Positions 37,114 to 45,642 of a stretch of 64,000 bases of DNA are shown here, piece after piece. Location: the NCBI GenBank assembly GCA_014237465.1, contig JABZFM010000007.1, forward strand, positions 230,700 to 294,699, written 5' to 3'. This DNA comes from Desulfobacteraceae bacterium (GTDB taxonomy: Bacteria; Desulfobacterota; Desulfobacteria; Desulfobacterales; Desulfosalsimonadaceae). The translations under genes and the position numbers were made by a program. The notes under the pieces were generated by a model, which worked only from the letters and a program-made list of their open reading frames with translations, did not search any database and was not told where the DNA came from. Numbering within the stretch: the stretch's first letter is position 1; each line of letters starts with the position of its first letter.

Positions 37114-37683
37114 TCACATATTGTCTAAAGGTATTTCATACCCTGCATTGCGGTAGATATCCCTGATTCTAATCAAATCGTCATTTTTAAATTTCCCGGT
37201 GAACATATGCCCGAGAATCAATAACTGCTTTTTTTGAGCATCTTTATACAGAAGAACAATCGGAACGTTTGCTTTATCGGCAATATGCCAGAACCCTGTT
37301 TTTATCTGTTTAACCTCTTTTCTGGTTCCCTCGGGGAAAACAACTGGAATAAATTTGTTTCTCTTAGAAAATTCTTCAGCCACCTGATCGACCATATCGC
37401 CGGCAGAACTTCGATCAATGGGCATCACTTTCATTGCCTTAAATATCATCGACATGGGCCAGAACATCCACTCTTTCTTGATCATAGGACTTGTCTGGAC
37501 GCGGTTCACAAATGAAAATCCAATGCCAAACGGCGCATCCATATTTGTATTGTGCGGAAACCCGATCAATACATACTTATCACCAATCTCTTTAGGAACT
37601 ATTTCGCAAGTCCAGCCCTGTATTTTAAAAAAAAGCATTCCGATTCCGTATTTTATCCATGAAACTAAATTATTCATAATCAT
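37114..37683 (-). CDS. PlsC-type lysophospholipid acyltransferase
   Basis: A 189-residue single-domain acyltransferase. Motif I is GFPHNTNMDAP (HX4D) and motif III is VFPEGTRKEVKQIKTGFWHIA; the length is short for PlsC but core motifs are complete. Its ATG overlaps the stop of the RND pump gene by 4 bp (ATGA), so it is translated with the efflux operon. This is an unusual partner for an RND pump and suggests a link to lipid or hydrophobic substrate handling, by inference. Confidence 0.87.
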   Translation of the reverse strand: MIMNNLVSWIKYGIGMLFFKIQGWTCEIVPKEIGDKYVLIGFPHNTNMDAPFGIGFSFVNRVQTSPMIKKEWMFWPMSMIFKAMKVMPIDRSSAGDMVDQVAEEFSKRNKFIPVVFPEGTRKEVKQIKTGFWHIADKANVPIVLLYKDAQKKQLLILGHMFTGKFKNDDLIRIRDIYRNAGYEIPLDNM

Positions 37684-40600
37684 CCTGAAATTAAAAACTT
37701 TTCAAACGGTTTCCAGTACCATTTTTTGATCACCGCATATTTGGATTTCAAAGATTCCGGGGCTTCAGCAAACAGGGAATACAGCGTGGGCACCACAACC
37801 AGGGTCAACACCGTGGCAAGCATCAGGCCAAAAATCACCACAATGGACATAGACTTCCAGTACTGGGAGGTTTCACTAATCAGGGAAATGGTCATTTCGC
37901 GAAAATTAATGGAAATCCCGGTTGCCATGGGAATTAATCCCAAAACTGTTGTAATGGCGGTCAGCATAACCGGCCTTAGCCTCGTGGCGCCGGCGGCAAC
38001 AATGGCATCATGCAGGTCCATTCCTTTGTCCCTTAATTTATTGATATAATCTATCAATACAATGGCATTATTGACCACCACCCCGGCCAGAGAGATCACA
38101 CCCACACCGGACATGATGATCCCAAACGGATACCGCATGACCGTCAGCCCCAGATAAACGCCGCCCAGGGACAGTATCACGGATGTTAATATAATCAACG
38201 GCTGACTGACCGAGTTGAATATGGTAACCAGGATCAGGAAAATCAGAAAAATAGCAATCATAAACGCTTTTGACAAAAACTCCTTAGATTCCTGCTCATG
38301 CTCATGCTGGCCCGTGAATTTCATACCGATCCCCGGCGGCAGGATAAAATCCTTTAACAATTTTTCAGCCTGCATCTTGGCGACCGACCCCGGGACTTTT
38401 GTTTCATCCACTTCCGCCTTGACGGTCACGACCCGCTCGTGATTGATCCGGTTGATATCCCCGATACTACCCGCATATTTGATGGTCGCAAGAGTGGTCA
38501 GCGGAACCAGCTGACCTACCGGCGAAGGAATCATAATTTTACGAAGTACATCCGCCACTTTCCGGTCCTTTTCCGTAAATTTCACTGTAATATCATAATC
38601 TTCTCCGGCTTCACGATAGGTGGAAACATTTAAGCCGTTGTAGGCTGTCTTTAACGCAAACCCGATCAGATTGGTGGACAGCCCGAACATGGCGGCCTTC
38701 TGCCGGTCAATATCGATCTGGACGGACGGCAGTGCATCCATGTAATCATCTTTAACATCCTTCACAAATGGAATTTTTGAGATGATCCCCCGGACTTGCC
38801 GGGCAATTTCACCCAGAACACGCAAATCATCACCGGAAATTTCAATATTGATGGGGGCTCCGGTGGGCGGCCCGCCCTTTTCTTCCGCCACGGTAATCCG
38901 GGCGCCCGGGATATCCTTTATCCGTTCGCGAATCAGCTCAATATCTACGGCTGACGGTGTTTTACGGTCCTCAAAATCGACAAACTGAATCCCCAGGCGG
39001 TTATCCGAGTATTCGGAAAACAACGAACTGCCGGCCTTTTTCTTTGCCGTGGCATAAATATGTTCAATATTGCCGATATCCGTGGGACCATCAAAAAATT
39101 CCCCATTGCGTTTTTCATGTTTCTGAAAAGTATAAGACCGGGCGTAATGATCATCATATGACAGGTCCGGGTCCGCTTGGGCCTTCAAATTCAAATCATA
39201 ATTGTTGACCGCCAGTTCAATCTTTTTAATGACCCGGTCCATATAATCGATGTCCGCGCCTTCCGGTGGATCCAGATTCACATACGCACTTTTGGGATCC
39301 AGGCTGGGGAAAAACTCCACCGGCTTTTCAAGCCCGATCACCAGCTTCCATATCTGCATTAAAATGATCAGAAACAGAAACGCTGATGTGACAATCATCA
39401 AACGGTGCTGCAGAGAATACTCCAGGACCCGCCGGTATGTTTTCAGCACTTTTCCCGCAATGGCAATCGGCTGTTCCCCGACTGCCATAACATTGTCCGT
39501 GCTGAATTCTTCCGACTGCGCCGGACTGTTTTTGACTTTCATAAAAAACGCGGCCAGGGCCGGGTTAATGACCATTGCCACAAACAGGCTGGAGGCCAAT
39601 GTAATGATCAGTGTGATAGGCAGGTACTTCATGAACTCCCCCATGATACCGGGCCAGAAAATCATGGGGAAAAACGCGGCCAGGGTCGTTAAAGTTGACC
39701 CGATCACCGGGTATGCCACTTCGGATGTGGCCCGCATGGCGGCGTCAATCCTCGGAACGCCCTGTTCCATATACCGGTAGATATTTTCGACAATAACAAT
39801 CGCATTATCCACGAGCATCCCCAGAGCAAGGGTCAGCGAAAACAGAACCACAATATTTAATGTAATCCCCATGGCATATATCACCATGAAAGAAAGGAAC
39901 ATGGAGAAGGGAATCGCCAGTCCGACCAAAGACGCATTCCGGGGCCCCAAGGCAAACAGCAGCACCACTACCACCAGCAGAAGCCCGGACAGGATATTAT
40001 TTTCCAGATCCGCCAGCATCAGCCGGATTCCCTTGGCCTTATTCATGAGCTTGATTATCTCCGTACCCGACGGCCAGCCCGGCTTCTGTTCTTTGATCAA
40101 TTGATCGACGGCTTCCACAATTTCAATGATGTTCTCGCCGGCGCGCTTTTTTACCGCGATATTGACCGCATCACGGCCGTCTAAGCGTGACCGGCTGTCT
40201 TCATCCTTAAATCCGTCAACTACGGTGGCCAGGTCTTTTAAATACACCGGTCGGCCGTTAAAACTGGTGACCACCAGCCCATAAATCTCATCAGGTGTTA
40301 CAAATTCACCGGGCACCCGCACCTGGAAACGGCCGTCGCCCAGAGTAATAGCGCCCCCGGAAGTATTGGTATTTTCACCGGCCACCACCTGCTGAAAAGA
40401 GGTAATGGGAATCCGGTAATAGGACAGCTTATCCGGGTCGACCTCTATGATAATTTCCCGTTCCTGGCCGCCGGTGATATCCACTTCAAGAACCCCGGCA
40501 ATGGATTCGATATCTTCTTCCAGGTCGTCCGCGATTCTTTTCAATGCCACCATTCCGCAGGTCCCGGACAGAGAATAAACCACAATGGGCAATTCGGAAA

Positions 40601-41000
40601 GGTTGACCTCAAAAACCACCGGATCATCCTCCAGATCCCTGGGCAGTTCCCGCTTGGCTTCATCGACTTTATCCTTGACCTTCTGAAGCACATCATCAAT
40701 GTTCGTGCCGGGAATAAACTCGATGTCAATACTGGAGACCCCTTCGGAACTGACGGACTTGATGTTTTTCACCCGCTCCAGGCCTTTTAATTTTTTTTCA
40801 ATCTGGATGGTGATGGCCGTTTCAATATCAGATGCGGCCACGCCTTTGTATGTAGTTGATACAAATACATGGGGTATGGTAATGTCCGGTTCATCCTCTC
40901 TGGGAATTTCCTGGTAACAGTAAACACCCATAAAGAGAATAATAATTGCAAGAATGACAACACTGACCCGATTTTTGACTGCCATATCGGAGACTATCAA
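37680..41000 (-). CDS. RND efflux transporter lacking the usual proton-relay residues
   Basis: A 1106-residue inner-membrane RND permease. TM4 reads GMLVDNAIVIVEN, one Asp plus Asn in place of the Asp pair; TM10 reads VVVNNAIVLIDYI, Asn where AcrB has Lys 940. Such changes occur in a distinct RND clade, so it is not necessarily inactive. The start is TTG at 41000, with GGAGGAG 8 bp upstream, the ribosome site lying within the last codons of the adaptor gene; TTGA overlaps its stop. ATG 40985 is an alternative. It is the third efflux gene of the TetR-TolC-adaptor operon. Confidence 0.9.
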   Translation of the reverse strand: MIVSDMAVKNRVSVVILAIIILFMGVYCYQEIPREDEPDITIPHVFVSTTYKGVAASDIETAITIQIEKKLKGLERVKNIKSVSSEGVSSIDIEFIPGTNIDDVLQKVKDKVDEAKRELPRDLEDDPVVFEVNLSELPIVVYSLSGTCGMVALKRIADDLEEDIESIAGVLEVDITGGQEREIIIEVDPDKLSYYRIPITSFQQVVAGENTNTSGGAITLGDGRFQVRVPGEFVTPDEIYGLVVTSFNGRPVYLKDLATVVDGFKDEDSRSRLDGRDAVNIAVKKRAGENIIEIVEAVDQLIKEQKPGWPSGTEIIKLMNKAKGIRLMLADLENNILSGLLLVVVVLLFALGPRNASLVGLAIPFSMFLSFMVIYAMGITLNIVVLFSLTLALGMLVDNAIVIVENIYRYMEQGVPRIDAAMRATSEVAYPVIGSTLTTLAAFFPMIFWPGIMGEFMKYLPITLIITLASSLFVAMVINPALAAFFMKVKNSPAQSEEFSTDNVMAVGEQPIAIAGKVLKTYRRVLEYSLQHRLMIVTSAFLFLIILMQIWKLVIGLEKPVEFFPSLDPKSAYVNLDPPEGADIDYMDRVIKKIELAVNNYDLNLKAQADPDLSYDDHYARSYTFQKHEKRNGEFFDGPTDIGNIEHIYATAKKKAGSSLFSEYSDNRLGIQFVDFEDRKTPSAVDIELIRERIKDIPGARITVAEEKGGPPTGAPINIEISGDDLRVLGEIARQVRGIISKIPFVKDVKDDYMDALPSVQIDIDRQKAAMFGLSTNLIGFALKTAYNGLNVSTYREAGEDYDITVKFTEKDRKVADVLRKIMIPSPVGQLVPLTTLATIKYAGSIGDINRINHERVVTVKAEVDETKVPGSVAKMQAEKLLKDFILPPGIGMKFTGQHEHEQESKEFLSKAFMIAIFLIFLILVTIFNSVSQPLIILTSVILSLGGVYLGLTVMRYPFGIIMSGVGVISLAGVVVNNAIVLIDYINKLRDKGMDLHDAIVAAGATRLRPVMLTAITTVLGLIPMATGISINFREMTISLISETSQYWKSMSIVVIFGLMLATVLTLVVVPTLYSLFAEAPESLKSKYAVIKKWYWKPFEKFLISG

Positions 41001-42379
41001 TTTAGTAGCTCCTCCATGCTTGAGACTGTCTGAACCACGTTGACCGTCTGACCGTCACTGACATTCCGGTGACCAATAATAATCACATGATCCCCGGCAT
41101 CCAGCCCGTTGGTGATTTCGATTCGCCAGCCTTCCTGAATCCCTGTTTTCACCGATCGGGCATGAACGGTATAATCATTGACCACGTAAACCACCTGTTC
41201 ATTATTTAACGTAATAATGGAATACAGGGGAACAGACAGAGAATCTGCGACCTCCTGCTTGACAATATCCACCCTGGCAAACATGTCCGGCAGGATTTCA
41301 CCGCTCGGATTGTCAATGGCCAGTTCCAGGTTATAAAGACGGGCCTGCGGATCGCTGGCCCGGGACAGAAAATATTTTTTCGCCTTAAACACCTTGCCGT
41401 TTAACGCGTCCAGCTCTACTTCAAATGAACTGACATGGTTAACTGCACTGACATCCGATTCAGGAATTCCCACAATAACCTTGATTTTATCCATCTGTAA
41501 TACTTCGCCAACCGGGTCTGAAACTTTGACGTACTGCCCCTTATCGATATACAGATTATTGATTATACCTGAAATCGGGCTCCGGATGATACACCGTTCC
41601 AGGTTCAGGGCCGCGTTGTCCAGCTGGGCCTTATATTGCTCCACCTGCGCGGTGATATCATCCAGCTGTGACCGGGAAGTCAGCTGTTCTTTATAAAGTT
41701 TGTCCAGACGCTTTTTTGAGGCAAACGCCGTATCATAGGAAGCTTTTGCGGCCTGGAACGCGATTTCATAATCCTTTGTATCCAATACGGCAATAATATC
41801 GCCCGCATTTATGGGAGTCCCTTTTTTAATACGTTTTTCCATCACTTTTCCACGGACTTCCGCAATAATATTGAATTTAACCCAAGGTTCTACAATGCCC
41901 GGCAGATTAATCCGATCCCTTATCGGCTGCTTAGTGAGCTCAAGGGCGACCACATTCACATCCGGAACCGGATCCTGCATGTCGATTTTATTTTCAGCAA
42001 TCTGCTTTTCAAGAAACGCGATCTGCTTATCGAGTTTTTTCTGGCTGGACTTCACCAGGGCCCCTACGGGCTGATGAAGAATTGCCTTGGCCTGGTCAGA
42101 AGTTATGTTTAAGGCATCTGACAGCTGGTCAACAGCCTCACCGGCGTCTTTGGCTGATGTGATAATCTTTACCACCACATCAATATCATTTATTGCCAGC
42201 TTAACACCCTGTAAATCCGCTATGCCGGTCTTTACTGCTTCGAGTTTGTCTATTTTTGACCCGATGGCCCCCGAAAGCAACACGATGATCAGCAAAAGCA
42301 CGATCACCGGAATCGCTCCCCAGATAAATTTCAGCAAGGATCTTGACCTTTCCGCTGATTTTTTTACTTTGTCTGCCAT
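40997..42379 (-). CDS. RND periplasmic adaptor with N-terminal TM anchor
   Basis: A 460-residue adaptor (HlyD/MFP). An N-terminal TM (about 17-36) anchors it; a 100-residue helical insertion (about 38-138) precedes the usual core, which is recognised by the lipoyl-type EVRGKVMEKRIKKGTPI and LERCIIRSPISGIINNLYIDKGQ. It ends with SMEELLN, overlapping the pump gene. The N-terminal helical extension (DVVVKIITSAKDAGEAVDQL) is not typical of MFPs and may extend the periplasmic reach. It begins 206 bp after the TolC gene, a gap holding a repeat. Confidence 0.88.
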   Translation of the reverse strand: MADKVKKSAERSRSLLKFIWGAIPVIVLLLIIVLLSGAIGSKIDKLEAVKTGIADLQGVKLAINDIDVVVKIITSAKDAGEAVDQLSDALNITSDQAKAILHQPVGALVKSSQKKLDKQIAFLEKQIAENKIDMQDPVPDVNVVALELTKQPIRDRINLPGIVEPWVKFNIIAEVRGKVMEKRIKKGTPINAGDIIAVLDTKDYEIAFQAAKASYDTAFASKKRLDKLYKEQLTSRSQLDDITAQVEQYKAQLDNAALNLERCIIRSPISGIINNLYIDKGQYVKVSDPVGEVLQMDKIKVIVGIPESDVSAVNHVSSFEVELDALNGKVFKAKKYFLSRASDPQARLYNLELAIDNPSGEILPDMFARVDIVKQEVADSLSVPLYSIITLNNEQVVYVVNDYTVHARSVKTGIQEGWRIEITNGLDAGDHVIIIGHRNVSDGQTVNVVQTVSSMEELLN

Positions 42380-42486
42380 TAGCTGCTTGCCCCCGAAATC
42401 TTATAATGGTTATTTAGATCCATCCCCGGAAGGTGAATCCTGATTCGCGCCCACTGAAAATCGCCAATTCTCCCAATTTCTGCGTT

Positions 42487-42590
42487 GGTCTAAAATTTTA
42501 ATCCTCAAAATACTCCATGTATTCCTGTGGTTAAAATTTTCGACCGCCTTGAACTTGAAAAAATTTTCAGATTTTCGTTCAGGCACTAAT
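42487..42590. repeat. Hairpin and GTTCAGGCACTA end of a dispersed repeat
   Basis: GGTCTAAAATTTTAA (42487-42501) and TTAAAATTTTCGACC (42531-42545) form a 15-bp stem with one mismatch. It is followed by TTTTCGTTCAGGCACTAAT (42572-42590), the same end sequence as the element at 59237-59407. The TolC-family gene's TAG stop is inside this end, so the repeat supplied or replaced the natural C-terminus. Confidence 0.65.
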
Positions 42591-43932
42591 TATTTAACCG
42601 GTTTGTTACCGACTTTAAAAAAATACCCTGCGCGCTTTCCAGGCCAATCTTTGCAAGTGCCAACAAATATCGGGCTTCTGAAAGTTCTCGCTCCGAGTTC
42701 AGCAGCACCGTATTTGAATCCATGATATCCAGGCTGTCCGCCTGACCGACTTTAAATTGAAGAGACACCGCCTCATAATCGGCGCGGGAAAATCGGAGTT
42801 TGTCTTTTAATGCCACAATCACGCTTTGTGCGGTAATGATCATAAGATACGCCTGCTCAACCTCCAGAGCAATCTCCTTTGATTTCGCCTGCAACAGAAG
42901 TTCCGCACTCCGTTTATTGGCCTTTTCCTGACTAATGCTCGCACTTCTAAATCCCCAGTCAAAAAGAATCATATTAAGATTAACCGCCCCGTAAACGGTT
43001 TCATCTTCGCTCAGATAGGACGGGTCAGAGCCCTGCCGTTTATAACCAGCCTCAAATGACAGCGTCGGCCAGTATTCACTTTTCAGTATATCAACATTGT
43101 CACCGGCCAGCTTGACATTCATTTCAAGGGACTTGATGTCCGAACGCTGATCAAAGGCCGTCTCGATAAATTTTTCAAGGTGTCCGTCGATTGGAGAATC
43201 ATCATCCAGATCCGGTGTGATTATTTCATAGGCCAACGGAATTTCCAGCATTCGGGCCAGGGTGGCATAGGCAAAGACCAGTGTATTTTCAGCCTTGACC
43301 AGATCGGATTTGGATCCTGACAGTTCCGCCTCGGTTCGCAGCAAAGCGGTCTTCGGAACCTCTTCCAGCTTCAACTGTATGATCACCGCTTCCTTGTGAG
43401 CTTCCAGTCTTTTTACGTTTTCCTTTAGAATTTCAACACGTTTTCGCTTATTTACAATATCGTAATACGCTGAAGCCACCGTAAATAAGTTTTCTTCCCT
43501 GACCGCATCCAGATCATATTCACGTTGTTTGATGGTATCTTTTGCCGCCCCAAGCACGATGAATTCGCGGCCGTTAATAGTAAACTGCTGCTGGAGCTTT
43601 ACGCCATACTCATGGCCGGACTTGGGCTGGATAACACTGGCTGCATCATAACGAATATAATCGCCATAGGCAGAAATGGTCGGCACCAGGACGGAAAACG
43701 CCCGGTCCACGTCTTTTTCTGCAACATACAACTGATTTTCAGCAATCTTGATAGACTCCGAACGTTCCAGGCCCAGCCGGTACAAATCCGCCAGGGAATA
43801 GACAGAGCGTTCAGTCGGTTCTTTATCCGCTTCCCCGGCATTTAAAGCAGCAGGTATGATTAAAATCATTAAAAACAGAATGATCTTTTGCATTCTTTTA
43901 CCGGTCATGATTACCAATTGAGACTCTTTCAT
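42586..43932 (-). CDS. TolC-family outer-membrane efflux protein
   Basis: A 448-residue outer-membrane factor. After a signal peptide (hydrophobic part about residues 15-33, cleavage near LNAGEADK) come TolC-type alternating helices: LADLYRLGLERSESIKIAEN, then AASAYYDIVNKRKRVEIL, and the C-terminal repeat YLMIITAQSVIVALKDKLRF. The first ATG is 43932, with GGAAAA before it; a TTG at 43947 is weaker, and 43893 would give a shorter signal. It follows the TetR regulator and comes before the adaptor. No lipobox. Its stop lies in a repeat. Confidence 0.88.
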   Translation of the reverse strand: MKESQLVIMTGKRMQKIILFLMILIIPAALNAGEADKEPTERSVYSLADLYRLGLERSESIKIAENQLYVAEKDVDRAFSVLVPTISAYGDYIRYDAASVIQPKSGHEYGVKLQQQFTINGREFIVLGAAKDTIKQREYDLDAVREENLFTVASAYYDIVNKRKRVEILKENVKRLEAHKEAVIIQLKLEEVPKTALLRTEAELSGSKSDLVKAENTLVFAYATLARMLEIPLAYEIITPDLDDDSPIDGHLEKFIETAFDQRSDIKSLEMNVKLAGDNVDILKSEYWPTLSFEAGYKRQGSDPSYLSEDETVYGAVNLNMILFDWGFRSASISQEKANKRSAELLLQAKSKEIALEVEQAYLMIITAQSVIVALKDKLRFSRADYEAVSLQFKVGQADSLDIMDSNTVLLNSERELSEARYLLALAKIGLESAQGIFLKSVTNRLNN

Positions 43933-43949
43933 ATTAAAATTTTCCAATT

Positions 43950-43972
43950 TTGATGATCCCGTAAAAAAAGTC
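43950..43972 (+). repeat. Partial GTAAAAAGTC-type element end (copy D)
   Basis: TTGATGATCCCGTAAAAAAA followed by GTC matches the left end of elements at 19722 and 53883 apart from two extra A. It lies between TetR and TolC genes. No matching right end is seen, so it is a lone remnant. Confidence 0.4.
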
Positions 43973-43985
43973 AGATTCAGTCTGC

Positions 43986-44606
43986 TTAAACCAGAATGTA
44001 ATCAACAAACCCTTTTACATGAAAATCGATCTGATCTTCAAACTCCTGATATTCTTCCATAATCAGGTAGTGCATGCAAATACCGTCCAGATAAGCCAGC
44101 AGGTTGATGGCAATTTTTGAAACATCCCTGGCAATCTCGGGTTTAAACACTTTTTTGGAAACACCGTCGAGCAGAATATCCACCACCAGGTCACAGAATG
44201 TGGCGCGCATATCTTTAATAATATGGCGGCGTTTATAAAATGCGCCGCCCTGCATGAATGTCTGCTGATCAATGTCGGCAAATAATTTTTTGGGGTCCGG
44301 TTCTTCCACATTCAACACGTCCTTGACCATTTCGATAAAGGCTTTGAGGCGCTCGACCGGATTTTCAATATCCCTTGTTTTTTCAAGCATCCGGTTGATG
44401 AGATCCATTATCCAGTCATTGATCGCATGGACAAAAATTTCTTCTTTTGACGGAAAATATTCATACACAGTGCCTTTACCGATACCGGCGGCTTCGGCAA
44501 TCTGCTCGACACTTGTGGCCGCATACCCCTTTTTGGCAAAAAGATACAGGGCCGCGGTGGCGATTTCATTGATTTTTTCTGTTTTATCAACAAGTTTTGG
44601 AGACAA
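43986..44606 (-). CDS. TetR/AcrR-family transcriptional repressor
   Basis: A 206-residue regulator. The N-terminal HTH is AATSVEQIAEAAGIGKGTVYEYF, quoted here in part as IAEAAGIGKGTVYEYF, with PSKEEIF following as in TetR proteins. The C-terminal helical ligand domain is divergent. The start is TTG at 44606, backed by AAAAGGA upstream; no ATG is near. A promoter at 44674-44702 and an operator-like palindrome at 44794-44807 lie in the divergent region shared with the enoyl-CoA hydratase gene. It likely controls the efflux operon and perhaps the divergent pair. Confidence 0.9.
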   Translation of the reverse strand: MSPKLVDKTEKINEIATAALYLFAKKGYAATSVEQIAEAAGIGKGTVYEYFPSKEEIFVHAINDWIMDLINRMLEKTRDIENPVERLKAFIEMVKDVLNVEEPDPKKLFADIDQQTFMQGGAFYKRRHIIKDMRATFCDLVVDILLDGVSKKVFKPEIARDVSKIAINLLAYLDGICMHYLIMEEYQEFEDQIDFHVKGFVDYILV

Positions 44607-44673
44607 TCGAAATCCTTTTCACATCATAAAAATAATCATTTGATACCGCCATAAATCCGACTGATGATTCGAA

Positions 44674-44702
44674 AGAATAAGTCTTGAAAAACCAAATGTC
44701 AA
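44674..44702 (-). promoter_or_regulatory. Promoter of the TetR-efflux operon
   Basis: On the minus strand, TTGACA (44702-44697), 17-bp spacer, TATTCT (44679-44674), about 67 bp before the TetR start. A second weaker pair, TTGACT and TATAAA with an 18-bp spacer, lies at 44764-44735. Confidence 0.6.
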
Positions 44703-44793
44703 TAAAAAGAACAATCGTCTTTTTTAATATACCCTTTATATTCAAATAATTAAAACAAAGTCAAAAATACTGTATAATTAAATATTTTTTTAC

Positions 44794-44807
44794 CGACTAT
44801 TCAGTCG
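44794..44807. promoter_or_regulatory. Palindrome CGACTATTCAGTCG, TetR-type operator candidate
   Basis: A 14-bp inverted repeat (CGACT-ATTC-AGTCG), about 94 bp before the enoyl-CoA hydratase ATG, in the shared divergent region. TetR repressors commonly bind such sites. Possible target: the regulator's own promoter or the divergent genes. Confidence 0.5.
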
Positions 44808-44900
44808 CTACAAACGGTATAGAAAAAAGCATTTAAAAAATATGATTTTTATGCAAATATTCTCCTGTAAAATTTTAATATACATAAAAGGAGACATAAA

Positions 44901-45617
44901 ATGGAACATCCCGTTCTCTTTTCCATTGAAAACCAGACGGCCATTATCACCTTAAACCGACCGGAAAGACGGAACTCGATTAACCAGGCCCTGTTGGCCG
45001 GACTTTATGATTCTATCGAACAGGTTTCCAAAGACGACAATATCCGGGTTGCCATTCTTACCGGAAACGGAAAATCATTCTGCTCCGGCATTGACCTGGA
45101 TGCCGTTCTTGTTGAAAACCTGTTTGATCCGCGGGGTGACGGTGCAGACCTTCCGGATGTTGTCCGCGCGTGCGAAAAACCCATCATCGGCGCCATAAAC
45201 GGCCATGCCATTACCGGCGGGCTTGAAATCGCGTTAAACTGTGATTTTTTAATCGCTTCGGAAAATGCGACCTTTGCCGACACCCACGCTAAAGTGGGAA
45301 TTCACCCGGGATGGGGGATGACCCAACTGCTCCAGCAGGCGATCGGACGGCTGCGGGCCCGCCAGATGTCTTTTACCTGCCAGTTCATTTCCGCGCAAAC
45401 CGCTTGTGGTTGGGGGCTGGTCAATGAAGTGGTTGCCCCGGATATGCTTCTTGATCGTGCAAAAGAAATCGCAGCTCAAATTTGTATGGTCAACCAGGAT
45501 CTGCTGGCGGTGGTCAAGAAACTGATCGATTACCGAGGCACAACGACTCTGGACGACGCATTTACCCATGAACGACAAGGGTTTCGGGCTTTTGTCAAAA
45601 AGCATTTAAACACGTAA
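44901..45617 (+). CDS. Enoyl-CoA hydratase/isomerase family protein
   Basis: A 238-residue crotonase-fold enzyme. ITLNRPERRNSINQALL opens it; the oxyanion hole is NGKSFCSGIDLDAV and NGHAITGGLEIALNCD, and a catalytic Glu candidate lies in the segment FADTHAKVGIHPGWG, where many hydratases have the pattern A-E/D-x-G; the usual second Glu is not evident. It likely acts on an acyl-CoA double bond. AAAAGGAGAC is before the ATG. It is co-directional with the amidase 25 bp downstream; a shared pathway is inference. Confidence 0.9.
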   Translation: MEHPVLFSIENQTAIITLNRPERRNSINQALLAGLYDSIEQVSKDDNIRVAILTGNGKSFCSGIDLDAVLVENLFDPRGDGADLPDVVRACEKPIIGAINGHAITGGLEIALNCDFLIASENATFADTHAKVGIHPGWGMTQLLQQAIGRLRARQMSFTCQFISAQTACGWGLVNEVVAPDMLLDRAKEIAAQICMVNQDLLAVVKKLIDYRGTTTLDDAFTHERQGFRAFVKKHLNT

Positions 45618-45642
45618 ATAATATTTAATTAGGAGCGGGCTT

